DNA of 64,000 nucleotides from Nocardia concava NBRC 100430 (GCF_000308815.1 NZ_BAFX01000064.1:1-64000); one strand, 5' to 3'; positions 1-9,251 are shown, counted from the first letter of the stretch. Notes: a model not told the origin generated them from the sequence alone. Numbers and translations: made by a program.

Positions 1-2
1 GG

Positions 3-668
3 CCCTCGGCCAATGTCGACATCCCGACCGGGGCGATGAGCCAGGCGCAGTTGCTGGAGACCCCGCCGCCGCGCCCGCCCATGAACGCCGGGCCGCCGAC
101 GCGCAATCACTATGCGCCGGAACCGGAGTCGGAATCGGGCTCGCGCAAGAAGCTGATCTGGATCGCACTGGTCGCGGTCGTGGTGGTCGCGGGCGGTATC
201 GCGTTCGGTTTGCTGAGCAACTCCGGATCCAGCAACACCTCCGGCGGAAGTAGCGGCAGCACCACCAAGGCGTCGGTCTCGGCCAGCGCCACCAAGGGCA
301 CGCCGTCGGGCCTGGGCCAGACCAAGAGCGCGGCCACCGTCAGCGTCGGCAATGGCGCGGACGCGGTGGACAAGTTCTACGACGCCCTGACCTCGCAGCG
401 CTATTCCGAGGCGTGGAACAAGCTCACGCCCGCCGCGCAGCAGGTGTACGGCAGCCTGTCCTCGTTCCAGAGCTACTGGACCGCCAACCCGATCCAGCGC
501 TACTCCACCATCGAGGGCGCGCGCGGCAACGACAGCAACAATGCCGATGGCTCGGTGGACATCTCGCTGGCGAGCCTGACCACCAAGGGCGGCGGCAACA
601 AGTCGGTGACGCTGCGGGTGATCGACCCGGGCAACGGCAACCTGCAGATCGACAGCGACACCAAGTAG
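3..668 (+). CDS. C-terminal part of a membrane-anchored protein with a low-complexity linker (5' end outside window)
   Basis: The reading frame is open from the first bases of the window, and the first ATG (36) has no clear ribosome binding site, so the true start probably lies upstream. What is visible is a proline-rich cytoplasmic stretch, one transmembrane helix (about residues 41-60 counted from ATG 36), a Ser/Thr/Gly-rich linker, and an extracellular domain of about 100 residues that begins with ADAVDKFYDAL. This is the layout of NTF2/DUF4878-like exported domains. Such a tail is common at the C-terminus of actinobacterial Ser/Thr kinases and of small secreted proteins, and the visible part cannot decide between them. 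The 75-bp inverted repeat follows 62 bases after the stop. Confidence 0.6.
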   Translation, partial: PSANVDIPTGAMSQAQLLETPPPRPPMNAGPPTRNHYAPEPESESGSRKKLIWIALVAVVVVAGGIAFGLLSNSGSSNTSGGSSGSTTKASVSASATKGTPSGLGQTKSAATVSVGNGADAVDKFYDALTSQRYSEAWNKLTPAAQQVYGSLSSFQSYWTANPIQRYSTIEGARGNDSNNADGSVDISLASLTTKGGGNKSVTLRVIDPGNGNLQIDSDTK

Positions 669-730
669 GACGCGAGCCACCAAGCGCCGCATCGGATATC
701 CGGTGCGGCGCTCGGCGTTTGTGCCCACCC

Positions 731-805
731 CGTCATTCCGGCGCGCTTTTGGCCGGAATCTACTGCGGCGGTGTGGATCCCGGCCAAAAGCACGCCGGGA
801 TGACG
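731..805. repeat. 75-bp intergenic inverted repeat, copy 1
   Basis: The element starts CGTCATTCCGG and ends CCGGGATGACG. Its arms (CGTCATTCCGGC...TTTTGGCCGG and CCGGCCAAAAG...CCGGGATGACG) pair over about 27 bases around a variable centre. Two further copies of exactly 75 bp lie at 22758-22832 and 37099-37173. This copy sits between the convergent genes ending at 668 and 816. It could act as a bidirectional terminator or be a non-autonomous mobile hairpin. Confidence 0.85.
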
Positions 806-815
806 AGGTCTTCGC

Positions 816-1667
816 TCAGCGCAGCTCGGCCTTCTCGGCGGACAGGGAGGCCAGCAGGCGCAGGGCGTCGGCGCTGGGGGAGCCGGGCTCGACGTGGTGG
901 GCGACCAGCGCCTGATCGGGATCGTCCGGGAGACGCAGGGTTTCGTAGCCCAGCTCCAGGCGGCCGACGATGGGGTGGCGGTAGATGTGGCGGCCGTGGG
1001 TCTTGTCCTTGAGCTCGTGGCGCTCCCACAGTTCCGCGAATTCCGGGCTCTCGGCGTTCATTTCGTCGATGAGCGCGGTGATGCGCGGGTCGCCCGGATT
1101 GCGGGCGGCGTCCACGCGCAGGTAGGCGACGGTGTCGGCGGCCTTGTCGTCCCAGTCCTCGTAGAGGTCCTTGGCGCCCTCGTCGAGGAAGACCAGGTGC
1201 AGGAAATCGCGCTGCTCGGGGGCGAGCGCGCCGAAATCGGTGATCAGGGCCGCCGCCAGGCGATTCCAGGCCAGCACGCTGACCCCGCGGCCGACGATGT
1301 AGGCGGGCACGTCGTGGGCGGCGTCGAGCAGGCGGCGCAGGCCGGGCCGCACCTCCTGGGTGGCGGGCGGCTCCTCGCCCGACCACGGGCGGGCCAGCAG
1401 GTAAAGGTGATCGCGCTCAACCTGATTCAGGCGCAGCGCCCGCGCCACCGCGTCCAGGACGGACTCGGAGAACTGCAGGCTGCGGCCCTGCTCCAGGCGC
1501 ACATAGTGATCCACGCTCACCCCGGCCAGCAGGGCCAGCTCCTCGCGGCGCAGGCCCGGAACCCGGCGGCGGGCGCCGTGATCGACCAGGCCCACCTCCT
1601 CGGGGCTGAGCCGGGCGCGGCGGGAGCGCAGGAATTCACCGAGTTCGGCGCGGCGGTCCAAGGTCAT
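816..1667 (-). CDS. XRE-family transcriptional regulator with MmyB-like ligand-binding domain
   Basis: This is a 283-residue DNA-binding regulator. An N-terminal helix-turn-helix lies at about residues 40-63 (RREELALLAGVSVDHYVRLE), followed by a domain of about 180 residues typical of MmyB-like regulators, whose C-terminal part has a PAS-like fold reported to bind small molecules or fatty acids. The length and the GLRREELA signature are characteristic of the large actinobacterial family. It is transcribed divergently from the aldo/keto reductase at 1812, and such pairs usually mean that the regulator controls its neighbour. The ligand is unknown. The start is the ATG at 1667, with the divergent promoter region directly upstream. 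Confidence 0.9.
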   Translation of the reverse strand: MTLDRRAELGEFLRSRRARLSPEEVGLVDHGARRRVPGLRREELALLAGVSVDHYVRLEQGRSLQFSESVLDAVARALRLNQVERDHLYLLARPWSGEEPPATQEVRPGLRRLLDAAHDVPAYIVGRGVSVLAWNRLAAALITDFGALAPEQRDFLHLVFLDEGAKDLYEDWDDKAADTVAYLRVDAARNPGDPRITALIDEMNAESPEFAELWERHELKDKTHGRHIYRHPIVGRLELGYETLRLPDDPDQALVAHHVEPGSPSADALRLLASLSAEKAELR

Positions 1668-1811
1668 GACTCCAGTTAACCAAGAACCGGGCGGGGTTCA
1701 TCCTGGTCATGCGGTGCCCAGGCAAGCGCCGCACTGTTTACCCCGCTTCGACCGGACGAAAGTAGTGCTCAGCGCCGGACAAGACGGCGAAAGAGATATG
1801 AGGAGCACACG
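1668..1811. promoter_or_regulatory. Divergent promoter region between XRE regulator and aldo/keto reductase
   Basis: These 144 bases lie between two divergent starts and should hold both promoters and any operator of the XRE regulator. On the plus strand a clear AGGAG (1801-1805) stands six bases before the ATG of the reductase. I see no long palindrome. Confidence 0.55.
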
Positions 1812-2858
1812 ATGACCTCTCTCCCCACCGCACAGCTGGGCACCACCGATATGCACATCAGCCGGATCGGATTCGGCGCGTGGGCGATCGGCGGCTCGGG
1901 CTGGCGCTACACCTGGGGCGCCCAGGACGACGCCGATTCCATCGCCACCATCCGCCGCGCCGTCGAATCCGGTGTGAACTGGATCGACACCGCCGCGGTC
2001 TACGGGCTCGGGCACTCCGAGGAAGTGGTCGGCAAGGCGATCGCCGGACTGCCCGAGGCCGACCGGCCCTACGTCTTCACCAAGGTCGGCCTGGTCTGGG
2101 ACGAGAACGACCGCGCCGCCGCGCCCAAGCGCATCATGGCCGCCGACAGCGTGCGCCGCGAGGTCGAGGATTCGCTGCGGCGGCTGAATGTCGAGCGCAT
2201 CGACCTGTACCAGGTGCACTGGCCCGATACCGGCGCCTCGCTGGACTTCTCGGATCCCGACGGGGTGGCCGACGCGCACCGGACGCCGCTCGAGGAGTAC
2301 TGGCAGACCATGGCCGACCTGGTGCAGGAGGGCAAGGTGCGGGCCATCGGGCTGTCCAATCACGATGTGCCGCAACTGGAGATCGCCGAGTCCATCGCCC
2401 ACGTCGACGCGATTCAGCCGCAGTTCTCGCTGATCAAGCGGCAGGCGGCCGACGAATTGGCCTGGGCGTCAGCGCATCACACCGGCGGCATCATCTACCA
2501 GCCGCAGCACTCCGGCCTGCTGACCGGAGCCTTCTCGGCCGAGCGCGTCGCGAATCTGCCGGATGACGACTGGCGCAAGGGATTCCCGGAGTTCACCACC
2601 GACCTCGCCGCCAACCTCGCGCTGGTGGAGGCGCTGCGGCCGATCGCCGCGGCGCATGACACCACCGTCTCCGCGGTCGCCATCGCCTGGACCCTGACCT
2701 GGCCCGGTGTCACCGGCGCCATCGTCGGCGCACGCAACCCCGAACAGGTCGACGGCTGGATCGGCGGTGCCACACTGCAATTGACTCCGGCCGACCTCGA
2801 CGCCATCGCCACTGCTCTGCGTACCACCGGCGCGGGCGAGGGCCCGATCGGCCGCTGA
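1812..2858 (+). CDS. Aldo/keto reductase
   Basis: A cytoplasmic NADPH-dependent oxidoreductase of 348 residues with the TIM-barrel AKR fold, which reduces aldehydes or ketones. The catalytic tetrad can be placed: Asp59 and Tyr64 (in NWIDTAAVYG), Lys91 (FTKVG) and His136 (YQVHW). The length fits the YajO/YghZ-like group of about 330-350 residues. The start follows an AGGAG Shine-Dalgarno. It is divergent from the XRE regulator, and a small monooxygenase follows 53 bases downstream on the same strand, so the two may be cotranscribed and deal with reactive carbonyls or quinones. The substrate cannot be deduced. Confidence 0.93.
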   Translation: MTSLPTAQLGTTDMHISRIGFGAWAIGGSGWRYTWGAQDDADSIATIRRAVESGVNWIDTAAVYGLGHSEEVVGKAIAGLPEADRPYVFTKVGLVWDENDRAAAPKRIMAADSVRREVEDSLRRLNVERIDLYQVHWPDTGASLDFSDPDGVADAHRTPLEEYWQTMADLVQEGKVRAIGLSNHDVPQLEIAESIAHVDAIQPQFSLIKRQAADELAWASAHHTGGIIYQPQHSGLLTGAFSAERVANLPDDDWRKGFPEFTTDLAANLALVEALRPIAAAHDTTVSAVAIAWTLTWPGVTGAIVGARNPEQVDGWIGGATLQLTPADLDAIATALRTTGAGEGPIGR

Positions 2859-2911
2859 GCCAGCATCTTCCGAACAGCCACAACGATCCGATATTTCGAG
2901 GAGCGAACACC

Positions 2912-3199
2912 ATGACCCTGCACGTCGTCGCCGAACTGCGCGCCGCCACCGGCCACGAGGACCGCCTGCGCACCGCCCTGGAGGCCATGATCGAGCCGTC
3001 CCTGGCCGAACCCGGCTGCCTCACCTACCAGCCCTTCACCAACCCGAACGACCCCACACACATGGTCGTCGTGGAGGAATGGGTCGACGCCGACGCCCTC
3101 GAGAAGCATTTCGTAACCGAGCACTTCCAGCACGTGGCCGGTGTCCTGGAGGGCATCCTGGCCGAGCCCATGATCATCAAGCGCCTCGTCGCCGAGTAG
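2912..3199 (+). CDS. Antibiotic biosynthesis monooxygenase (ABM) / putative quinol monooxygenase
   Basis: A 95-residue single-domain protein with the ABM pattern: an N-terminal strand (HVVAELRA), GHEDRLRTALEAMI, the EPGCLTYQPF segment, VVVEEW, and a final helix with HFQHVAG. Members form dimers with a ferredoxin-like alpha/beta barrel and oxidise quinols or act as YgiN-like quinol monooxygenases without a metal cofactor. A GAGGAG Shine-Dalgarno lies at about 2898-2903. It follows the aldo/keto reductase by 53 bases, which suggests a shared detoxification or redox role. The substrate is not predictable. Confidence 0.88.
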   Translation: MTLHVVAELRAATGHEDRLRTALEAMIEPSLAEPGCLTYQPFTNPNDPTHMVVVEEWVDADALEKHFVTEHFQHVAGVLEGILAEPMIIKRLVAE

Positions 3200-3273
3200 A
3201 TCCGCGCCGGTCACCGCGGTGTTGTGCGGCACACGCTGTGCCCGGGCGCCCGATCTTGGGTACTGTCGGACGC

Positions 3274-3570
3274 ATGGTCACGCGGATTCGAGCTACGGCG
3301 CTGCTGGTGTGCGCGCTCGTCGTGTCCGCGTTCGCCGTGGTCTATCTGGCCGCGGCGACACCGGATTCGCTGATCGTCCTGGGTGCGGCCGCGGTGGTCG
3401 CGGTCACCGCGGCGGTGCTGTCGGCGCGGGGGCCGCTGCTGGTCGCGGCCGCACCCGCCGGTCCGGCCGAATCGGCCGGGAAGCGCCGCCGGGGGACGTT
3501 CCTGCGGCAGAGCAATCCCGATGCGGCGGGCCGTCCCCGCCCGCGGGCACCCGGAGTCCTCGCGGCCTGA
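3274..3570 (+). CDS. Small membrane protein, DUF6412-like
   Basis: A 98-residue protein with two hydrophobic segments (about residues 6-26 and 31-52) and a basic, Arg/Pro-rich tail with KRRRGTFLRQSNPDAAGRPRP. The tail pattern and the position directly before a yidC paralogue match the actinobacterial DUF6412 family, whose function is not known. The ATG at 3274 is chosen because the hydrophobic N-terminus starts there; the frame is open further upstream but reads as noncoding. Association with YidC suggests a role in membrane protein insertion, by context only. Confidence 0.7.
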   Translation: MVTRIRATALLVCALVVSAFAVVYLAAATPDSLIVLGAAAVVAVTAAVLSARGPLLVAAAPAGPAESAGKRRRGTFLRQSNPDAAGRPRPRAPGVLAA

Positions 3571-3677
3571 CCGCGCCGCACCGGTTCTCGTGACCGGAGC
3601 GCACGGTCGGGTTCTTCGCTATCCCCAATTCCCTTCGCCCGCACCCGGTGTGCGGGCGCTGCGCAGCGAGGTACTCC

Positions 3678-4454
3678 GTGCTCGATTTCATCTACTATCC
3701 CGTGTCCGCCGTCCTGTGGTTGTGGCACACCGCCTTCGCGTCGATCCTCGGCGCGACCAGTGGCCTGGCCTGGGTGCTGGCCATCGTCTTCCTGGTCATG
3801 ACCCTGCGGGCGCTGCTGATCCGCCCGTTCATGGCCCAGTTGAAGTTCTCCCGGGCGCTGGCCGAGATGCAGCCGCAGATTCAGGAGATCAAACGCAAGC
3901 ACGCCGGCGACACCGAGAAGCAGGCGCTGGCAATGCAGGAACTCCAGAAGGAGAACGGCGTCAATGTGCTGACCGGCTTCCTGCCGATCATCGGGCAGAC
4001 GCTGGTCTTCATCGGCCTGTACCACGTGCTGCGGTCGTTCCAGCCCGGCCACACCGAGAACTACGTCTTCAACTCCACCCAGGTGCAATCGTTCCTGGAC
4101 GCCAAACTCTTCGGCGCTCCCTTGGCCGGAACCCTGTCCGACGCCGGATCGGCATTCGGAACCATTGCCGCCGTGGCGATTCCACTCATGGTCATCGCCG
4201 CGATAGCCACCCACTTCACCGCCCGCGCGGCCATCGCCCGCCAGACCCCGCCCGCCGAAGGCGCCGCGGCATCCTCCGCGCGAATCATGAACTCGTTGTC
4301 CCAGTGGGTATTCCCCGCCGGAGCCCTGCTGGTCGGCCCGTTCATGCCCATCGCCATCCTGCTCTACTTCGTCACCCAGAACGCGTGGACCTTCGTCCAG
4401 CAACATCTGGTCGCCACCCGCTACGGACAGGAACGCACGAAGGGCACCGTCTGA
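3678..4454 (+). CDS. yidC: YidC/Oxa1-type membrane protein insertase (paralogue)
   Basis: About 258 residues. YidC inserts and folds membrane proteins with or without SecYEG. Visible features are the N-terminal LDFIYYPVSAVLW segment shared with mycobacterial YidC, a first core helix (GLAWVLAIVFLVMTLRALL), the cytoplasmic helical hairpin with MQPQIQEIKRKH, the NVLTGFLPIIGQTLVFIGLY helix, and two C-terminal helices. Arg in ALLIRPF is in the position of the conserved groove arginine. The GTG at 3678, preceded by GCGAGG, gives the usual family N-terminus; a longer start at 3648 adds a cysteine-rich stretch. It is not in the rpmH-rnpA context of the main copy, so it is probably a second, specialised insertase. 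Its last 34 bases overlap the convergent STAND gene. Confidence 0.88.
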   Translation: MLDFIYYPVSAVLWLWHTAFASILGATSGLAWVLAIVFLVMTLRALLIRPFMAQLKFSRALAEMQPQIQEIKRKHAGDTEKQALAMQELQKENGVNVLTGFLPIIGQTLVFIGLYHVLRSFQPGHTENYVFNSTQVQSFLDAKLFGAPLAGTLSDAGSAFGTIAAVAIPLMVIAAIATHFTARAAIARQTPPAEGAAASSARIMNSLSQWVFPAGALLVGPFMPIAILLYFVTQNAWTFVQQHLVATRYGQERTKGTV

Positions 4455-7400
4455 AACATCTCCCGCCACAACGATTCCCCGATCCGCTCGCCGGTAGCGG
4501 CGCACAGCCGCGCCGCCACCGTTTCGGGTTCGGAGAACCACAGCGCGGAGTTCTGATCGCCCACCGCGAACACGCGGCTGGGATCCTGCGGCGGGAGGAA
4601 CACGAACCAGCTCCAGCCGACCGGCGCCGACAGCGGTGCGCCCGCCGCCGAAATACCTTCCGGGTCAACGACATCCCAGAGCCGCGCCGTGCGATCGTCG
4701 CCGCCGGAGACCAGGCGACGCCCGTCCCGATCCAGATCCAGGGTGCGCACCGCACCGACGTGCGCGCGGATGGTCCGGGGCGGGCGGGCCGGATCGGCGA
4801 CCCGCCAGGACCGGATCATCCCCGCGTCATCGCCCGCCAACAGGTGGGCGCCGTCCGGCGTGAAACGCAGTACCTCGACATTCGCGCCACCGGCATCGAC
4901 CGTGCGATGGACCGGATGCGCGGGATCGGCCAAGTCCCACAGATGAATCCGGGCCAGGTCATCACCGGCGGCGACCACGGTGCCCGACGGCGCGATGGCG
5001 GCGGTCCGCAACTCGCGATCCGACCCTGACAGGAGCGCACCCACCGGGTGCGGATTCGCCGGGTCGGCGACGTTCCACACCCGGAGCGCGCCCGTCGCAC
5101 CGCCGCCCACCAGCCGATCCTCCGGGCCGAAAACCACGACGTCGCCCCGGCTTTCGGGCAAGACCGGCCCGAACGGCCGGGGATGCGCATGGTCTCGCAC
5201 ATCCCACAACCGCACCCCACCGGCGGTCATCTCCCCGCCGCCCGGGGACGCCGCGCCACCGTCCGCGGGCAGGACAGCCTCGCCGCCGGTGGCCAGCAGT
5301 TCACCGCCCGCGTGGAGGGCGACCCGCACACCCACGCGATCCTGCGGCCCGGTGCTCACCTCGCCCACCGGCCGCGCCCGCCGCGGATCGCCGATCTCCC
5401 ACAGCTGGACCCGGCCGTCGCGCAGCCCGGCCGCCAGTAGCCCGCCGTCCCGGGCCAGCGCGGCGTCGGTCAGCCCGTCGCTGAACAACATCGGCACGTG
5501 CACCAGCGGCGTGTGCCACACCACGACGTGCCCGTCCGCGCCCGCGGTCACCGAGCGGGTGTCGGAGAGCAGGGCGATCGGGCCCATGGATCCGGCGCTG
5601 CCCTGGATCACGAATCCGGTGGGCCGCACCTGCCCCCGCGCGCGGGTGTCCCATACCCGCAGGGCCCCATCCGATTCGGTCGCCACCAGCGCCTCACCGT
5701 CGTGCGCGAGGGCCAGCCCGAGGATCGGCACCTGCCGCTCGGTCGCCCGGTCGATCGGCCGGGGCGCGTCCGGCTCGTGCACGTCCCAGGTGAGCAGCGT
5801 CCCTTCCGCAGTCCCCGCCGCCAGCAGGCCGTTCGGTCCCAGCACGAGTGCCCCGACGCGGCCCGGCGCCGTCAATCCGGCCCCGACGGAGGTCATTTCG
5901 CCGTTCGCGCCCACGGACCACAGTCGGATGGTCCCGTCATCCCCGGCGGTGGCTGCCAGCGGCGGTGCTGCAGGGGTGTCGATGGGTATGTCCGGTCGTG
6001 CGGGATCGGTTCCCTTGGAAGGGGTTTCGCTGCTCTGCGGCGCAGCGGGATCCGGGTCCTCGATCACGTCGCCGCGCGGGATCGGGTCGGTGTCTAGCGC
6101 GAGCGCGTGGATCGGGCCGGTGTGCGCGGGCACCGTGGCGATTCGCCGAATCGACTGCGGCGCGGACACATCGAGTGTGGTGAGTGCTCCGGCGGCGTCG
6201 GCGGCGAGGAGGATGTGGTCACCGGGTAGGTAGCGGACGGCGGTGGCGGGGGCGCCGAGGTCGAAGGCGGCGAGTGCTTTCGGTTCGCGCGGGGTCGCGA
6301 TGTCCCACAGGCGAATTGTTCCGTCCTCGCCCGCACTGGCCAGGGTGTCGGCCGAGCGGTCGAACGCGACCGCCGCCACCCGGCCGCGGTGGCCGGTGAG
6401 CGGGTTGCCGACGGCGGTGATCGCCCGCCGGTCGGACAGATCCCACAATCGGATCGTGCCGTCGCCGCCACCGCTGGCCGCCAGCCCGCGGGCGGGTGCG
6501 GCGGCCAGGCCGGCGACCCTTCCGGCGTGTGCCTCGGCGGAGGCGAGATTCAGCGGAAGGCTCTGTGCCGCCAGCAATCTCGCCCGGGCGGCGGGGTCGT
6601 CGCTGTTCATCCGGTAGCCCGCCAGCGCCAGCTGAGCCGACAGGCCCGGATCGATCTGCTCCAGGCGCTGGGACTCGCCGATGATCTCGCCCAGCCACGC
6701 GCCCCGGCGTTCCTCGGCCACCGAGGCGCGGCCGACCAGCAGTGCGGCCGCCAGCACCACGGCCAGCACCGTGAGCACCGCGATGGCGGCCTGGAAGGTG
6801 CGCACCCGCCGCACCCGACGGCGATGGCGAACGGTGGCCTCGGACAGGAACTCCCGGGCCAGCCGGTTGGGGGTGCCGGTGCGCCGCAGCCAGGTCAGCG
6901 CGTCCTCGAGGCGGGTGCGGGAATAGAGCAGGCCGGCGGGACGCCCCTGGCGGGCCCATTCGCGGGCGTCGGCCTCGATGTGCGGGCGCAGGGCCGCGAA
7001 TTCCCGTTCCTCACCGATCCATTCGCTCATTCGCGGCCAGGCGGTGAGCAGCAGTTCGTGGACCAGTTCGATGCGGTCCTTGTGGCGGACCACCAGCTGA
7101 TTGCGGATCAGCCAGGCGATGACCGCGCGGGTGATGTCGGGGTCCTCGGCCTCCTCGATGAGAACCTCGGGGGACAGGCGGTCGCGCTGGACGGAGGTCG
7201 GGCCGATGAAGGTGAGGGCCATCAGGACGTGACGCAGCGCGGCCTGCTCGCGTTCGTCGAGGCGCGCGTAGAGGATCTCGCAGCCCTTCGCGAAACCCTC
7301 GTGCACGCCGCCGGTTTCGCGGTAGGCGTCGAGGGTCAGGGTGCGGCCGTGGCGGTGCTCCCAGGTTTCGCGCAGGACGTAGGAGAACATGGGCAGGCGG

Positions 7401-8359
7401 ATGGGGCTGTGCGGGTCGAAGGGGGCGAGGTCGGCGAGCAGCACCTCGATCAGGCTGTCCTCCACCTTCAATCCGGTGACGGCGGCGGGGCGCGTGATCG
7501 CCTCGCGCAGTTCGGCTTCCGACATCGGCTCCAGCAGCATGGACGGATTCCGCAGCGCGGCGGCGGTCACCGGATGATCGGTCAGGTCGGTGAGAAAACC
7601 GTTGTCACAGACCAGGACCACGGTGGTGCGCGGTTCGGCGTCCGGGGCCGACACCTCGGCCAACCGGGTGAGGAACCGGTCGGCGACTTCGGGAGTGCAG
7701 CGGGTGAACAGGCGGCGCGCCTTGTCCACCAACAACAATCGCGGCCCGGGGCCCGCCGCCGCGAGGGCCGCGGACACATCGTCGCCCGGGGCGACGACCA
7801 CCGGCACCCGTCCGCGCGGATCCGCCAGCACACCGGCCCACAGCAGCGATGACTTCCCCACGCCGCGCCCGCCGAGCAGGACCACCAGCGCGGGGTCGGA
7901 ACCGGCCTCGGCCGCCTCGATCAGGTCCCAGAGCCGCCGCAGCGCGGCCGTGCGCCCGAAGAACAGGTCGGCGTCCGCGGCGCGATAGGCGGCGAGCCCG
8001 CGATAGGGCGGGCGGCCGGTGTCCACGCTGTCCTTGGCCGACTTCGCCGCCTGCCAATCCGCCTGCCAGTGGCGCGGATCCAGCAGGGTCGGGTCGACGT
8101 CGGGGTCCGGCGGCCGTTGCCGCGCGTCCCGGATCAGGACCTCCAGCACCGGCACGACCGCCTCGAAGGTGGCGGGAGTCCGATTGCCCAGCCGCCAATC
8201 GCTGATCCGCTGCGCCGTGATCGGCGTACAGCCCGGCCGCAGCCGCGTATTGGCCGCGCGGATCACCTGTTTCACCGGCGGCAGGCCCGCCGCCGCGAAC
8301 AGCGCGGTCAGGCGGGCGGCGAAGGCCGCGCGGGGATCTCCGGCATCCTGATCCGGCAA
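4421..8359 (-). CDS. STAND-type ATPase with transmembrane helix and C-terminal WD40 propeller(s)
   Basis: A 1312-residue protein. The N-terminal ~85 residues look like a small helical XRE-type domain (QRISDWRLGNRTPATF). Next comes PYRGLAAYRAADADLFFGR and a nucleotide-binding domain with P-loop GGRGVGKSS (about residue 170), typical of nSTAND1. A transmembrane helix lies at about 523-545, followed by a WD40 region from about 600 to the end with many DGTIRLWD-type repeat ends. Proteins of this build act as NTP-dependent switches that sense a ligand through the propeller. The role here is unknown. It is the last gene of a minus-strand train and starts 8 bases after the lipoprotein gene at 8368. 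The 3' end overlaps yidC by 34 bases, tail to tail. Confidence 0.88.
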   Translation of the reverse strand: MPDQDAGDPRAAFAARLTALFAAAGLPPVKQVIRAANTRLRPGCTPITAQRISDWRLGNRTPATFEAVVPVLEVLIRDARQRPPDPDVDPTLLDPRHWQADWQAAKSAKDSVDTGRPPYRGLAAYRAADADLFFGRTAALRRLWDLIEAAEAGSDPALVVLLGGRGVGKSSLLWAGVLADPRGRVPVVVAPGDDVSAALAAAGPGPRLLLVDKARRLFTRCTPEVADRFLTRLAEVSAPDAEPRTTVVLVCDNGFLTDLTDHPVTAAALRNPSMLLEPMSEAELREAITRPAAVTGLKVEDSLIEVLLADLAPFDPHSPIRLPMFSYVLRETWEHRHGRTLTLDAYRETGGVHEGFAKGCEILYARLDEREQAALRHVLMALTFIGPTSVQRDRLSPEVLIEEAEDPDITRAVIAWLIRNQLVVRHKDRIELVHELLLTAWPRMSEWIGEEREFAALRPHIEADAREWARQGRPAGLLYSRTRLEDALTWLRRTGTPNRLAREFLSEATVRHRRRVRRVRTFQAAIAVLTVLAVVLAAALLVGRASVAEERRGAWLGEIIGESQRLEQIDPGLSAQLALAGYRMNSDDPAARARLLAAQSLPLNLASAEAHAGRVAGLAAAPARGLAASGGGDGTIRLWDLSDRRAITAVGNPLTGHRGRVAAVAFDRSADTLASAGEDGTIRLWDIATPREPKALAAFDLGAPATAVRYLPGDHILLAADAAGALTTLDVSAPQSIRRIATVPAHTGPIHALALDTDPIPRGDVIEDPDPAAPQSSETPSKGTDPARPDIPIDTPAAPPLAATAGDDGTIRLWSVGANGEMTSVGAGLTAPGRVGALVLGPNGLLAAGTAEGTLLTWDVHEPDAPRPIDRATERQVPILGLALAHDGEALVATESDGALRVWDTRARGQVRPTGFVIQGSAGSMGPIALLSDTRSVTAGADGHVVVWHTPLVHVPMLFSDGLTDAALARDGGLLAAGLRDGRVQLWEIGDPRRARPVGEVSTGPQDRVGVRVALHAGGELLATGGEAVLPADGGAASPGGGEMTAGGVRLWDVRDHAHPRPFGPVLPESRGDVVVFGPEDRLVGGGATGALRVWNVADPANPHPVGALLSGSDRELRTAAIAPSGTVVAAGDDLARIHLWDLADPAHPVHRTVDAGGANVEVLRFTPDGAHLLAGDDAGMIRSWRVADPARPPRTIRAHVGAVRTLDLDRDGRRLVSGGDDRTARLWDVVDPEGISAAGAPLSAPVGWSWFVFLPPQDPSRVFAVGDQNSALWFSEPETVAARLCAATGERIGESLWREMFQTVPFVRSCP

Positions 8360-8367
8360 TCGGACCC

Positions 8368-8958
8368 CTACCGGCGCGGTTCCGGTGCGATGGTGGGCCC
8401 GGCCGGGCCATGCGGGACGGCCGGTGTGGTGGTCGGCGCGACCGTGGAATCGGCGAAAACCGTGGAACAGGACATCCGCATACCCTCCACCGATGTGTCG
8501 AGCGCGTGTAGTGAGCGTTGCACCGAGTCGACTGTCTGTTGCGGCGAACCAGCCTCGACCGCCCGAGCGAGTTGCGTCAAAGCGTAGTGCAGTGCGGCTC
8601 CGGCATCGGCCACGGCCGTGAAGGCCCGCCGGGGCAGCGGCGAGGTCATCGTACCCGCCGCGCTGTCCAGATCGGTGTCGATGAGTGCCGCCAGGCGTGC
8701 CGCCTCGCGCACGTGAGCGCCGAGTTCGGCCAGGTCACCGCGCTCGGAAGCCGGGCCGATGCCATTGAGTTCGGCCGAGAGCGAGGTGAAGGTGCCCTGC
8801 AGGCCGCCGATCACCCGGCCGCCGCCGGCGCAGTCCGCGGTATCCGGGTCGGCGGCGGGTGTGCTCGCTGGCGGCCGCGAACAACCCGCCAGGGCGGCGA
8901 CGGTCATCGCGCAACCTACGATGACCGTCGCCACCCGCCGTCCCGCGCTAAGCGACAT
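8368..8958 (-). CDS. Putative lipoprotein of unknown function
   Basis: A 196-residue exported protein. The N-terminus has a basic start, a hydrophobic helix and a lipobox LAGC (Cys26), so it should be lipid-anchored after processing by Lgt and LspA. The mature part is helical: HVREAARLAALIDTDLDSA, AFTAVADAGAALHYALTQLA and a region with HALDTSVEG. No enzyme motif is visible. It lies between a one-helix membrane protein (11-base overlap) and the STAND/WD40 gene (8-base gap), so all three are probably cotranslated. It may be the extracytoplasmic partner of the membrane-bound ATPase, which is inference from position. Confidence 0.7.
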   Translation of the reverse strand: MSLSAGRRVATVIVGCAMTVAALAGCSRPPASTPAADPDTADCAGGGRVIGGLQGTFTSLSAELNGIGPASERGDLAELGAHVREAARLAALIDTDLDSAAGTMTSPLPRRAFTAVADAGAALHYALTQLARAVEAGSPQQTVDSVQRSLHALDTSVEGMRMSCSTVFADSTVAPTTTPAVPHGPAGPTIAPEPRR

Positions 8959-9223
8959 GGGACAGCCCCGTCAGCACGGCATCCTGCACCGCGGGCAGCA
9001 GGGCCAGATTCGCGGCGAGCGCCAGGCCGACGCCCAGCCGCGCGGTGCGGTGCCGGTTCCACCAGCCCACCGGGCCGCGCCGCGGCACGTGGCAGCGCTC
9101 GCGGGTCTCGGCATCCGAGGCGTTCTCCTCGTAATAGCCGTAACCCACCGGCGCGGAACGGGTGTCGAGCAGACCACCGAGCGGATCGGTGACACCGGCG
9201 GTGGCGAATCTCGTCTCGATCAT
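8948..9223 (-). CDS. Small single-pass membrane protein, unknown
   Basis: A 91-residue protein with a polar N-terminus, a basic segment with a tryptophan pair (GPVGWWNRHRTARLG), then one hydrophobic helix (LGVGLALAANLALLPAV), and a short tail. No family recognised. It overlaps the following lipoprotein gene by 11 bases and follows the 179-residue gene by 28 bases on the same strand, which supports it as a real member of the operon. Confidence 0.6.
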   Translation of the reverse strand: MIETRFATAGVTDPLGGLLDTRSAPVGYGYYEENASDAETRERCHVPRRGPVGWWNRHRTARLGVGLALAANLALLPAVQDAVLTGLSHVA

Positions 9224-9251
9224 GGCGTACTCCTCACTGCCGTCGGAGGAT

